A stretch of DNA of 64,000 nt from an uncultured Collinsella sp. (lineage in GTDB: Bacteria > Actinomycetota > Coriobacteriia > Coriobacteriales > Coriobacteriaceae): positions 9,407 to 73,406 of the forward strand of contig CAUCLI010000009.1 in assembly GCA_958443615.1 (NCBI GenBank). Direction: 5' to 3'. The translations under genes were made by a program, and so were the position numbers. The notes beneath the pieces are model-generated. The model saw nothing but the letters and a program-made list of their open reading frames with translations, ran no database searches and had not been told where the DNA came from. This document shows, in pieces, positions 1 through 8,180 of this stretch (position 1 is its first letter; every line of letters starts with the position of its first letter).

Positions 1-2150
1 TCGAACACGCTCTTTCGCACCATCTGGCACGCACCGGTGACCGCCGAGAAGTTCCCCGGACGGACGGCTCGCGAAAGATAGCCCTCGCGCGCCGGCTCGA
101 AATCCTGGTTGGGGTGGCAGACGGTCCCATGGGGACCCACCAGAATACCCGCATGCTGCGTGAGGCCGTCGCGGAAGTACAGCTTGGCACCTACGACGCC
201 GACTTCGGGCCGCTGAAGGTAGCCGAGCATCTCCGCCATGAAGTCGGGCGACCTGACCTCGGTGTCGTTATTGAGCAGCAGGAGGTACTCCCCCGCCGCG
301 GCAGCGGCGCCCAAGTTGATCAGGCGCGAGTAGTTGAAACCCTCCACCGCATCGGAGACGTCGAGCACGCGGAAGGCGGGGCCATACGCTTCAGACAGCT
401 CACCATAAAGGTCGCGGGTCTCGGGCTCGACGCTATGGTTCTCAACCACGATGACCTCGAATGCGCGATATGTGGAGCGCTCAAACAACGAGCCGACGCA
501 CGCGCGAAGCACATCGGCATGATCGCGCGAGGGGATGATCACACTCACGAGCGGCGCGGGTTCGGGCAGCTCGTAGCGCACCCGGTACACGAACGGCTGC
601 AAAGCATCCTCGGCCCGCGCACAGACACCACGCGACGCCATATGACGCTCAAGCGCCAGGCGACCCGCCTCGATCGCGTAGGGCTTGCTCCCCACATTGT
701 CCCCGCTCGTGGAGCCGGCATGCTCGCGCCAGTGATAGAGCACGCGCGGGATGTGCGTGAAGCGAGCCCCTGCCGCCAGCGCGCGCAACGTGAGGTCGTA
801 ATCCTGAGCGCCCGCCACATCCTCGGGGGACATTCCGATGCGGTCGATCAACTCTCGCGACACGCACAGGAAATGCGTCACGCAGTTGTGGCTGTAGAGC
901 AGGTCCACATTGAGGCGCGTCTTGAAGATGGGCTGACGCCATGCGCCCGCGACCTCGAACAGGTCTTCGTCGCAATACAGGACCTCCGGCGAACATGCGG
1001 GATCCCGCACGACCTCGCGCGCGTACCAAAACAGGGCATCTGGCTCGAGAAGATCGTCATGATCGAGGAAAGCGATGTAGTCCCCCCGGGCGACGTCGAT
1101 GCCCAAGTTCGTGTTGCCCACGATACCCGCATTCCCGGCGATCGGGACCACGCGGATTCGCTCATCCCCCGCCGCCATCGCACTCGCCGCGACCACGCCG
1201 TCGGCGGGAGTCGAGTCCACGAGGACGAGCTCCCACGCGCGATAGCTCTGCGATACGACGGATTCGATGAGCTCCGATAAGAACCGCCCGTTTGATCGAA
1301 AGCACGGGACGACGATGCTGAACAGCGGTTCGCGATCGAATCGGTGCGCGCGTTGGACCTCCAAGTCCCCGCGGTGCGCGCGGTGCTCCTCGAACCACGC
1401 GGCGTAGCGCCGGTCATCGGCACGGGCATCGCGCATGTGCTCCCAGGACTCATGCTCGCGAAAGCGCCAGAAGCTCTCGTCGCAACTGCAGAAGCCGGGT
1501 GCCGCGAGGCCGGCCTCATCTTTTACGGAAAGGGCGAACTCACGGCAGGTGCAAGGCAGCCGCAATGAGTAGAAAAATCTGTTCAGATGCCCGCCACATG
1601 CCGATTCCACGCCAATCTGCCGTTCGAACTCATATTGCTCGAACGCGATCGGGGCGCCCTGCGCATCGATCATCGAAAGACGCGGGCGCACATCCTCGGC
1701 GCCGTCCCATGTGACGCACACACGCCACACGTCGCCTTGCTCCCCCACCATGAGACGGTCGAGCGAGGGACGCAGCCGACCTTTGACCCAGGAGGCCTGG
1801 ATGCGCTCGACGCCCAGGCTGCGCCCCTTGTGGCGGGCGCGCTGGACCAGGTGGCGGGCGGGGGACTCAAAGCGGGCACGGGCGCAGGAGACGCGCATGT
1901 CCGCATAGGCACCGCCCACTGACACACGCACATCGAAAACCGCCTTCTCAAAATACGGCAGCACGAGAACCCAGGCGCGCGCGTCGTGAACGTGCTCCGC
2001 GGGATAGACTTCAGCGGGAATCTCGGCCTCGCCGCGGCGAGCGGAAACCACAGGCCACACGTCATCTTCGAGGACGGGCGCGTCCTCAATATCGATATGG
2101 CAATACAGGCGCCCGTCGGATCGGGCCATCATGCGATTGCGCACGCGCAT
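1..2150 (-). CDS. Large double-domain GT2 glycosyltransferase, 3' end cut by window edge
   Basis: 716 codons are visible from an ATG at 2150, with GGAGG at 2157-2161 just upstream; the stop lies outside the window. A non-catalytic N-terminal region of about 260 residues precedes two GT-A modules. The first has FSIVVPCFRSN, FLDHDDLLEPD and LYCDEDLF; the second has VSVIIPSRDHADV and LLLLNNDTEV. The visible end, FSAVTGACQMVRKSVF, matches the same stretch of the 804-residue protein at 12619-15033, so the two are paralogues. Such proteins usually add sugars, often rhamnose, to cell-surface polysaccharide at the cytoplasmic membrane. It starts 3 bases after the upstream glycosyltransferase stop, so the two are probably co-transcribed. 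Acceptor and linkage cannot be told from sequence. Confidence 0.9.
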   Translation of the reverse strand, partial: MRVRNRMMARSDGRLYCHIDIEDAPVLEDDVWPVVSARRGEAEIPAEVYPAEHVHDARAWVLVLPYFEKAVFDVRVSVGGAYADMRVSCARARFESPARHLVQRARHKGRSLGVERIQASWVKGRLRPSLDRLMVGEQGDVWRVCVTWDGAEDVRPRLSMIDAQGAPIAFEQYEFERQIGVESACGGHLNRFFYSLRLPCTCREFALSVKDEAGLAAPGFCSCDESFWRFREHESWEHMRDARADDRRYAAWFEEHRAHRGDLEVQRAHRFDREPLFSIVVPCFRSNGRFLSELIESVVSQSYRAWELVLVDSTPADGVVAASAMAAGDERIRVVPIAGNAGIVGNTNLGIDVARGDYIAFLDHDDLLEPDALFWYAREVVRDPACSPEVLYCDEDLFEVAGAWRQPIFKTRLNVDLLYSHNCVTHFLCVSRELIDRIGMSPEDVAGAQDYDLTLRALAAGARFTHIPRVLYHWREHAGSTSGDNVGSKPYAIEAGRLALERHMASRGVCARAEDALQPFVYRVRYELPEPAPLVSVIIPSRDHADVLRACVGSLFERSTYRAFEVIVVENHSVEPETRDLYGELSEAYGPAFRVLDVSDAVEGFNYSRLINLGAAAAAGEYLLLLNNDTEVRSPDFMAEMLGYLQRPEVGVVGAKLYFRDGLTQHAGILVGPHGTVCHPNQDFEPAREGYLSRAVRPGNFSAVTGACQMVRKSVF

Positions 2151-2153
2151 GGG

Positions 2154-3200
2154 CTACCTCCCCCTCTTGAGCAGCTTGCCCAGAACGGCCCTGCGGCCAT
2201 GCTGCTGCGCGAAATAATCCAACGCGAGCTTAAGACGGACAGGGCGGGAGAGATCTTGGCGATAGCAGGCGCGCTGCGCCATCTTTTGAGTCACCGGAGC
2301 CAGCGGCAGTCCCGCGACATCCGTGGCTGTCCAATAGCGGCGCAGAAGGGCCTCAACGCCCCGCGCCACTTCCCGATACTCACCGTCTGAAAGCTTGAGG
2401 GCGTCATACAGCGCGAAGTCGAGCGCGAACGCCACCATCTCCGCGGGCCAGCGATCCAAAAAGCCGCCGCGTTCCCAGTCGAGGAAGATGGCATCGAGAA
2501 TCTTCACATGCTCACTCATCTTGATGAAGAAGTCATCCCGCACCGTGCTCATGAGTGAACCTGGACGAGCCAAGCGATACTCATAGAGTTTTTCCGAGCT
2601 CAGGACCGTCTTTTTCGACCGCGGGTAGATGGCGAAGTGCCACACCTGATCCTCACCGAACTTGACCGTCTCGTCGAAGAAGAGGTCGTTGCCCAACAGA
2701 AATCCGGTCCTGCACGCAGTGCGCCATGCGAAGGGACGGGAGGCCTCTTCGAACAGGAGATCGGGATCGAACGCGTCGAACTCGGCGTCGCGCGGGCTGA
2801 GCGCCCACTCCAACCAGGGATAGCCCTCATCCTCGGGTGTCCAGGTCGAACCGAAGGTGAGGACATCCGCCCCCGTGTTCTCAAGTATGCGGACCATCTC
2901 CTCGCACGCCCGCGCGTGAAAGCGGTCGTCCGAATCGAGGAAGCACACGTACGGGGAACGCGCAGCGCGAATGCCGGCGTTGCGAGCCGAGGAAAGGCCC
3001 CCATTCTGCTTGTCAACAACGCAGATACGCGCATCGCGAGCGGCCCAAACATCGAGGACGGAACGCGAGTCGTCGGTGGACCCGTCGTTCACGCAGATGA
3101 TCTCGATGTCCTCAAGCGTCTGAGCCTGCAGGGACTCCATGCAGGCGTCGAGGCAGTCGGCGACGTTGTACACCGGCACGATGACCGAAATGCGGCTCAC
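2154..3200 (-). CDS. GT2 glycosyltransferase
   Basis: 348 residues from a GTG start at 3200 that overlaps the upstream stop as GTGA, a coupled arrangement. Upstream in-frame starts would lie inside the neighbouring gene and give a non-conserved N-terminus, so I reject them. The GT-A fold is clear: ISVIVPVYNVADCLD at the N-terminus, ICVNDGSTDDS for nucleotide binding, and CFLDSDDRFH as the metal-binding acidic motif near residue 95. The C-terminal half is helical and typical of capsule and wall-polysaccharide transferases. It would transfer a nucleotide-activated sugar to a lipid-linked glycan on the inner face of the membrane. Donor and acceptor are unknown; the rml genes nearby make dTDP-rhamnose a plausible donor. 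Confidence 0.9.
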   Translation of the reverse strand: MSRISVIVPVYNVADCLDACMESLQAQTLEDIEIICVNDGSTDDSRSVLDVWAARDARICVVDKQNGGLSSARNAGIRAARSPYVCFLDSDDRFHARACEEMVRILENTGADVLTFGSTWTPEDEGYPWLEWALSPRDAEFDAFDPDLLFEEASRPFAWRTACRTGFLLGNDLFFDETVKFGEDQVWHFAIYPRSKKTVLSSEKLYEYRLARPGSLMSTVRDDFFIKMSEHVKILDAIFLDWERGGFLDRWPAEMVAFALDFALYDALKLSDGEYREVARGVEALLRRYWTATDVAGLPLAPVTQKMAQRACYRQDLSRPVRLKLALDYFAQQHGRRAVLGKLLKRGR

Positions 3201-4354
3201 AGGGCACCACCGCGCTCGTTCGTGCGGCGAATGGAGCCCTTCGAGAGCTTGCAGGCGATCACCCGCGCCACAAGTCCGAACCCGCCGATCCGGTAGTAAT
3301 GCTTGAACGTGTTGAGCTTGCCCGGCGCGATGAACGTGGCGCGATGCTCGTTGAAATCGATGGGATCGCGCATGAGGGCCTTGAGGTCCGATGCCGCCCA
3401 AGGCTCGAACAAGTCGAAATCGAGTCGGTCCGCCGCGAGATCCCCATTGAACTCGTCGGCGATCTGGACTGCGAAGTCCTCGCGCAGCTCAGGGGCGAGG
3501 CGGTCATAATTCCACATGTAACTGTCGAATTTCATGCGCTCAAGGATACCGAACAGCAGCGCCCGGTCGCCCGCAAGCCCCTCGACGAACGTTTGCATGG
3601 AAGCGTACTCGTCGCAGACGCAGAACACCTTGGCCGCGGAGTTCACCGAGGACTTCTCGTTGTCCTGTCGGTAGTGCAGAATGGCCTGCGGGATGAACGT
3701 TGCGCGCTCGGCGCTCGCCCACACTTTGAAATTGAAGCCCGCATCCTGGTAGGACGCACCCGGCGTCTCGAGGAAGCGAATGCCGCGCGCCCTGAGGAAG
3801 TCGACCTTGTAGAGCGCCGACCAGATCGAGGGCTTGCGGAAGAAGATGGCGACGTCGTCCAAGGGGCGCATGGTACGACCGACTTGGCGCTCATCGAGGA
3901 TGCCGAATAACTCGTCACGCGGCTCGGGCTGGGACCAGTAAAGGTAGAAGTCGGCCTTGACCACGTCAGACGCGTTGGCGCGGGCGGCGCTCACCAAAAG
4001 CTCCAAGGCGTTCGGGTCATAAAAGTCATCGGACTCGAGGATGGCGATGTAAGTACCCACCGCGTGGTCGAGGCCGAGGTTCATCGAGGCGCCGTAGCCA
4101 GAGTTCGGCTTATCGATGACGCGAAAACGGGGGTCGGCGTCCAGATAGCGTTGGATGATGGCGCGCGAGCCATCGGTCGATCCGTCGTTGATGCAGAGGG
4201 CCTCGAAATCCGAGAAGGTCTGAGCGAGCAGCGAATCGAGGCATTCCTCGAGATAACGCTCAACGTTGCATATGGGGACGAGCACGGAGACCGCCGGCGC
4301 GGGAATGCGCGGCTCACTCACGAACAGCTCGGTGGGTGCGTTAGACACAGGCAA
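3197..4354 (-). CDS. GT2 glycosyltransferase
   Basis: 385 residues. The start is a TTG at 4354 with GAGG five bases upstream; an in-frame GTG at 4348 is the alternative. GT-A motifs are VSVLVPICNVERYLEE, LCINDGSTDGS and AILESDDFYDP, the last being an ESDD variant of the acidic metal site. The conserved ALYKVDFLRARGIRF and YQDAGFNFKVW segments are typical of GT2 enzymes of Gram-positive surface-glycan clusters. It is the first gene after the terminator at 4404-4434 and overlaps the next glycosyltransferase by 4 bases, so three glycosyltransferase genes form one transcription unit leaving the window. The exact sugar is not predictable. Confidence 0.9.
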   Translation of the reverse strand: MPVSNAPTELFVSEPRIPAPAVSVLVPICNVERYLEECLDSLLAQTFSDFEALCINDGSTDGSRAIIQRYLDADPRFRVIDKPNSGYGASMNLGLDHAVGTYIAILESDDFYDPNALELLVSAARANASDVVKADFYLYWSQPEPRDELFGILDERQVGRTMRPLDDVAIFFRKPSIWSALYKVDFLRARGIRFLETPGASYQDAGFNFKVWASAERATFIPQAILHYRQDNEKSSVNSAAKVFCVCDEYASMQTFVEGLAGDRALLFGILERMKFDSYMWNYDRLAPELREDFAVQIADEFNGDLAADRLDFDLFEPWAASDLKALMRDPIDFNEHRATFIAPGKLNTFKHYYRIGGFGLVARVIACKLSKGSIRRTNERGGAL

Positions 4355-4399
4355 TCCAACCTCACGTACCTACAGATATGACAAATCATAGCGCATATG

Positions 4400-4434
4400 A
4401 AAAGATGCCCATCCGCAGTCAGCGGATGGGCATC
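4400..4434 (-). terminator. Rho-independent terminator after rmlCD
   Basis: A perfect 13-bp stem (4404-4416 with 4422-4434) has a 5-base loop and, reading on the minus strand, is followed by TTTT. It lies 63 bases past the rmlCD stop and separates the rml genes from the three downstream glycosyltransferase genes. Confidence 0.85.
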
Positions 4435-4497
4435 GAAGACATAGCGACGGGCGAGTCGACCGGACGAAGCAGGGCGGTGGGACGGACCCGCGAACGC

Positions 4498-5970
4498 CTA
4501 CAGCGTGGCCATGTACTCCGCGAGCTCCTCGGTCCAGTCGCGCGGCTCGAAGCCCGCGGCGCGGATCTTGGAGAGGTCGAGGTCGGAATGCCCGGGGCGC
4601 GGGGCGATGGGGCCCTCGGCGGAGGAGTAGTACTCGGCAGTTGAGACGGGCTCCACGGCCGCGCCGTTGCCGTTGGCGATGTCGAACACGCGCCCGGCGA
4701 TCCCCGCCCAGGACTCCACCGGGCCGGAGCCCGTGAGGTTGTAGGTGCCGTGCGGGGCGGGGGCGCTGGGCTCCACGTCGCCGTCGCGGTAGCCGAGCAG
4801 GTGCAGGATGCCCTCCGCCATCTGGTCGGTGAAGGTGAGGCGGCCGAGCTGGTCGTCGACGACGGTGACCTTCTCGAGGGCGTCGGAAGCGTCGGCGACG
4901 CGGTCGGAGAGCGCCCTCATCGTCTTGACGAAGTTGCGGCCGTCGCCGATGACCCAGGAGCTGCGCACGATGTAGTGCCTGGGGCAGCCGGCCACGGCCA
5001 GGTCGCCGGCGGCCTTGGACTGGCCGTAGACGGACAGCGGGCTGAGGGGCTCGCCCTCGGGGTGGTTGCCGACGGTGCCGTCGAAGACGTAGTCGGAGGA
5101 CACGTGCACGAGCGCGATGCCGTGCTCGGCGCAGGTGCGGGCCATGAGGGCGGGGCCGGTAGCGTTGGCGGCCCAGCAGGTCCTGCGGCCCTCGGGCGTC
5201 TCGGCGGCGTCGACGGCGGTGTAGGCGCCGCAGTTGATCACGGCGCCGTAGAGGGACCAGTCGTACTTGGCGTAGTCCCCCGGCTCGGAGAGGTCGAACT
5301 CGTCGATGTCGCAGTAGTCGAAGCCGGGGAGCCCCCTCGCCTCGGCGGCGGCGCGCACGGCGCGGCCGAGCTGGCCGTCGCAGCCCGTGACGAGCGTGCG
5401 CCTCGGCGCCATGGGAAGGGCGTCCGCGAGCACGGGGTGGCGGTTGTCGGCCTCGGACAGCTCGCACTCGGAGAGCGGGATGGGCCACTCGATGCCGAGC
5501 TCGGGGTCGGCGAGGTTCACGAAGGTGTAGGTGGACTTCAGCTCGGCGGACCAGTGGGCGTTCACCAGGTAGGTGTAGGCGGTGCCGTCCTCGAGCGCCT
5601 GGTAGGAGTTGCCCACGCCGCGCGGCACGTAGATCGCGCGAGACGGGTCGAGCTCGCAGGTGTAGACCTCGCCGAAGGAGGCGCCGGGGCGCAGGTCGAC
5701 CCACGCGCCGAACACGCGGCCGCAGGCCACGGAGATGAACTTGTCCCAGGGCTCCGCGTGGATGCCGCGGGTCACGCCCTTCTGGTCGTTGAAGGAGATG
5801 TTGTTCTGGACCGGGCCCATGTCGGGCAGGCCGAGCGCGCGCATCTTCTCGCGCTGCCAGTTCTCCTTGAACCAGCCGCGGGAGTCGCCGTGCACGGGCA
5901 GGTCGAAAACGAGCATCCCGGGGATGTTCGTCTCGGCCGCGGTCAGTTCCTTCTCGAATTCGAGCGCCAT
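4498..5970 (-). CDS. rmlCD: Fused dTDP-4-dehydrorhamnose 3,5-epimerase / reductase
   Basis: 490 residues joining the last two steps of dTDP-L-rhamnose synthesis. Residues 1 to about 195 are RmlC-like: DSRGWFKENW, then GVTRGIHAEPWDKF with the catalytic His, and NSYQALEDGTAYTYLV. From about 200 on it is RmlD: TLVTGCDGQLGRAV (NADPH-binding Rossmann motif), HVSSDYVFDG and SVYGQSKAAGD with the Tyr-Lys pair. RmlC and RmlD are separate proteins in most bacteria; the fused form is known in some Actinobacteria. I prefer the ATG at 5970 because AAAGG sits eight bases upstream; an ATG at 5988 would add six residues without a convincing ribosome site. rmlB is just upstream, and a strong terminator follows. 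Confidence 0.93.
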   Translation of the reverse strand: MALEFEKELTAAETNIPGMLVFDLPVHGDSRGWFKENWQREKMRALGLPDMGPVQNNISFNDQKGVTRGIHAEPWDKFISVACGRVFGAWVDLRPGASFGEVYTCELDPSRAIYVPRGVGNSYQALEDGTAYTYLVNAHWSAELKSTYTFVNLADPELGIEWPIPLSECELSEADNRHPVLADALPMAPRRTLVTGCDGQLGRAVRAAAEARGLPGFDYCDIDEFDLSEPGDYAKYDWSLYGAVINCGAYTAVDAAETPEGRRTCWAANATGPALMARTCAEHGIALVHVSSDYVFDGTVGNHPEGEPLSPLSVYGQSKAAGDLAVAGCPRHYIVRSSWVIGDGRNFVKTMRALSDRVADASDALEKVTVVDDQLGRLTFTDQMAEGILHLLGYRDGDVEPSAPAPHGTYNLTGSGPVESWAGIAGRVFDIANGNGAAVEPVSTAEYYSSAEGPIAPRPGHSDLDLSKIRAAGFEPRDWTEELAEYMATL

Positions 5971-6070
5971 GGAGGCCGCCTTTCTCATGGGGATGGCCGC
6001 GCCCCCGGCTCTCCCCCGCCGCTCGCGGTCGGGGGCGGGGTCGCGGGGCGCGGCCGCGCTTGCGATGCTC

Positions 6071-7093
6071 TTACTGCCCTTGGGCGGCGTACCTGGCCTC
6101 GGTGGCCTCCTTGGCAGGGCGCCACCAGGACTCGTTGTCGCGGTACCAGCGGATCGTCTCCGCGAGGCCCGCGGCGAAGTCCGTGTGCGAGGGCTCCCAG
6201 CCGAGCTCGGTCCTGAGCTTGGTCGCGTCGATGGCGTAGCGGCGGTCGTGGCCGGGGCGGTCGCGCACCCAGTCGAAGTCGTCCCCGTCTCGGCCGAAGG
6301 CCCTGAGGATTTCGCGCAGCACCGTGATGTTGTCCAGCTCGCCGTCGGCGCCGATCAGGTAGGTCTCGCCGATGCGGCCCTTCGTGAGGATGCACCAGAC
6401 GGCGCTGGAGTGGTCCTCGGTGTGGATCCAGTCGCGGACGTTGCGGCCGTCGCCGTAGAGCTTGGGGCGGACGCCGTCGATCAGGTTGGTTATCTGGCGC
6501 GGGATGAACTTCTCCACGTGCTGGTAGGGGCCGTAGTTGTTGGAGCAGTTGGAGATGGTTGCCCTGAGGCCGAAGGTGCGGGCCCAGGCGCGCACCAGCA
6601 GGTCCGAGGACGCCTTGGTGGAGCTGTAGGGCGAGCTCGGGCGGTAGGGCGTCTCCTCGGTGAAGCGGGCCGGGTCGTCGAGCGCCAGGTCGCCGTAGAC
6701 CTCGTCGGTGGAGACGTGGTGGTAGCGCACGCCATACTTCCGGCACGCCTCGATGAGGGTGTAGGTGCCCTCGACGTTGGTCCTCAGGAACGGACTCGGG
6801 TCGGCGATGGAGTTGTCGTTGTGGGACTCGGCGGCGTAGTGGACCACGGCGTCCGTCTCGGAGACCAGGCGGTCGACGAGCGCGGCGTCGCAGATGTCGC
6901 CCACGACGAGCTCGACGCGGTCGGAGGGCAGCCCGGCGATGTTGTCGGGGTTGCCGGCGTAGGTCAGCTTGTCGAGCACCGTGACGTGGACGCCGGGGTG
7001 CTCGCGCACGACGTGGTGGACGAAGTTGGACCCGATGAAGCCGCAGCCGCCGGTGACGACGATGCGGGAAGGCTCGAAAATCTGATTGTTCAT
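6071..7093 (-). CDS. rmlB: dTDP-glucose 4,6-dehydratase
   Basis: 340 residues. It converts dTDP-glucose to dTDP-4-keto-6-deoxyglucose, the second step to dTDP-L-rhamnose. Visible motifs are the NAD-binding GGCGFIGSNFV at the N-terminus, AAESHNDNS, HHVSTDEVYGDL (catalytic Thr-Asp-Glu) and SPYSSTKASSD with the Tyr-x3-Lys pair. The length fits the family. The ATG at 7093 (MNNQIF) has GGAG four bases upstream; an ATG at 7135 would add residues not expected in RmlB. rmlCD begins 100 bases downstream. Codon use is strongly GC-rich, unlike the toxin-antitoxin genes directly upstream. Confidence 0.95.
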   Translation of the reverse strand: MNNQIFEPSRIVVTGGCGFIGSNFVHHVVREHPGVHVTVLDKLTYAGNPDNIAGLPSDRVELVVGDICDAALVDRLVSETDAVVHYAAESHNDNSIADPSPFLRTNVEGTYTLIEACRKYGVRYHHVSTDEVYGDLALDDPARFTEETPYRPSSPYSSTKASSDLLVRAWARTFGLRATISNCSNNYGPYQHVEKFIPRQITNLIDGVRPKLYGDGRNVRDWIHTEDHSSAVWCILTKGRIGETYLIGADGELDNITVLREILRAFGRDGDDFDWVRDRPGHDRRYAIDATKLRTELGWEPSHTDFAAGLAETIRWYRDNESWWRPAKEATEARYAAQGQ

Positions 7094-7109
7094 TGCACTC
7101 CAATCAAAA

Positions 7110-7547
7110 CTACTCAACCTCATCAGGCAGAGCATTAATCAAATCAAACAGGTCAAGTGAATCGGAAACTACTTGCGCATTTAGCTCCCGGTCGTACGCT
7201 TCGCGCACTTCGCTGTTCTCCAGCAGCTCAGTGCGGAGCTCATCTGTACCTTCAATAACGGTATTCCATGCTACGTTAAGATCGATATGGCCGTAACCAT
7301 GAACTACGACGTTTCGGAAACCCTTTATATCTTTCCAAGGAACCTTGGGGAACGCGGAGAGAGGCTCCTCGGTTTTAAAATGAGCAGTCAACTCCCCAAT
7401 CTGCAACAAGGGCATTAGCAGCAAGTCGCGCAGGGCGCGAGAAGAGAACCAGGCATCTTCAGTGATCTCGTATTCTTTGATGCGCTTCTCGATTTCATCC
7501 GTTTCCAAGAGCATCTTAACGAGAATATCAACGTCTCGGCTATCCAA
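7110..7547 (-). CDS. hepT: HepT-like HEPN-domain toxin
   Basis: 145 residues of the DUF86/HepT family. The HEPN ribonuclease motif R-x4-H-x-Y is present as RNVVVHGYGHID near residue 80. HepT proteins are RNases or translation blockers held in check by the partner nucleotidyltransferase, which in studied pairs adds AMP to the Tyr of this motif. It overlaps the upstream mntA by 8 bases. The pair is more A+T-rich than the rml genes on either side and sits between wzt/GT2 and rmlB, suggesting later insertion. Family assignment is firm; activity is inferred. Confidence 0.88.
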   Translation of the reverse strand: MDSRDVDILVKMLLETDEIEKRIKEYEITEDAWFSSRALRDLLLMPLLQIGELTAHFKTEEPLSAFPKVPWKDIKGFRNVVVHGYGHIDLNVAWNTVIEGTDELRTELLENSEVREAYDRELNAQVVSDSLDLFDLINALPDEVE

Positions 7548-7905
7548 GTATCTTCACCCCGTCCCTAGTTGCAGAATCGCGGAACTGACGCGACTGGCCA
7601 TCGAGTGTAGAAACCACATCGACTCCCCTGCCTGTGGCGTATTCCAAAGCAACACGGACGTCCTCAACGTCTCCCGCACGAGCCGATGGCGAGAACGAAA
7701 TGAGGAAGTCCAAGTCGCTTTTGTCGGTTTGCTCGCCTCGGGCGAACGAGCCAAACAGAGCCGCCGCCGTCACGGGAAACAGAGCCAGAACTCGACGAGC
7801 GACGGCAATTGCCTCGCGGCGCGTGAGCACTGAACGGTAACCCGGCACATCGCGGGCGACATCATCAATCGATTTCTTGAGAATGGCATCGACCTTATCG
7901 CTCAT
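7540..7905 (-). CDS. mntA: MntA-like nucleotidyltransferase antitoxin
   Basis: 121 residues of the minimal nucleotidyltransferase family. The catalytic signature GS-x10-D-x-D is complete: LFGSFARGEQTDKSDLDFLI near residues 50-69. In MntA-HepT systems this protein neutralises HepT by AMPylating it. It is the upstream gene of the pair and overlaps hepT by 8 bases, the usual order for translational coupling. The TCGAC before the ATG at 7905 is preceded by GAGAGGGTG, an acceptable ribosome site. No separate regulator is seen. Confidence 0.88.
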   Translation of the reverse strand: MSDKVDAILKKSIDDVARDVPGYRSVLTRREAIAVARRVLALFPVTAAALFGSFARGEQTDKSDLDFLISFSPSARAGDVEDVRVALEYATGRGVDVVSTLDGQSRQFRDSATRDGVKILG

Positions 7906-7960
7906 GTCGAAATCACCCTCTCAATATCCCATACCAGTCAACTCAATTGTACCGAACGAC

Positions 7961-8089
7961 CTACTGGATGCTTCTGCAAGCAATCAACGCCATAACCTTA
8001 TCAGCATTTTGAACCAGCCTATATGCATCGGTGAGATTGCCCTTCGCATAAGCGAGGGCGGTGCCCCTGGCAATTGAAGTCGATTTCAT
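7961..8089 (-). CDS. Possible 42-residue protein upstream of mntA
   Basis: A short open frame from ATG 8089 to TAG 7961 would encode a 42-residue peptide beginning MKSTSIARGTALAYAKGN and ending KVMALIACRSIQ. It is 55 bases ahead of mntA on the same strand and has a protein-like composition, but I see no good ribosome-binding site and no family match. It could be a small gene of the toxin-antitoxin module or the remnant of a larger one. The rest of the gap between 7906 and 8180 shows nothing else convincing. Confidence 0.3.
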   Translation of the reverse strand: MKSTSIARGTALAYAKGNLTDAYRLVQNADKVMALIACRSIQ

Positions 8090-8180
8090 GATGCACATAT
8101 CTTAGCGCTAAGAGCAAACAGATGCTCACATGCCATCGCCGGTCGATTGGACTCCTGTGCACTGTCACGCGCATAGGGCG

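Noticed and set aside
114..1280. 388-residue plus-strand frame at the window start
   Set aside because: It is the antisense of the partial double-GT2 gene, which reads through to position 3 on the minus strand with clear motifs.
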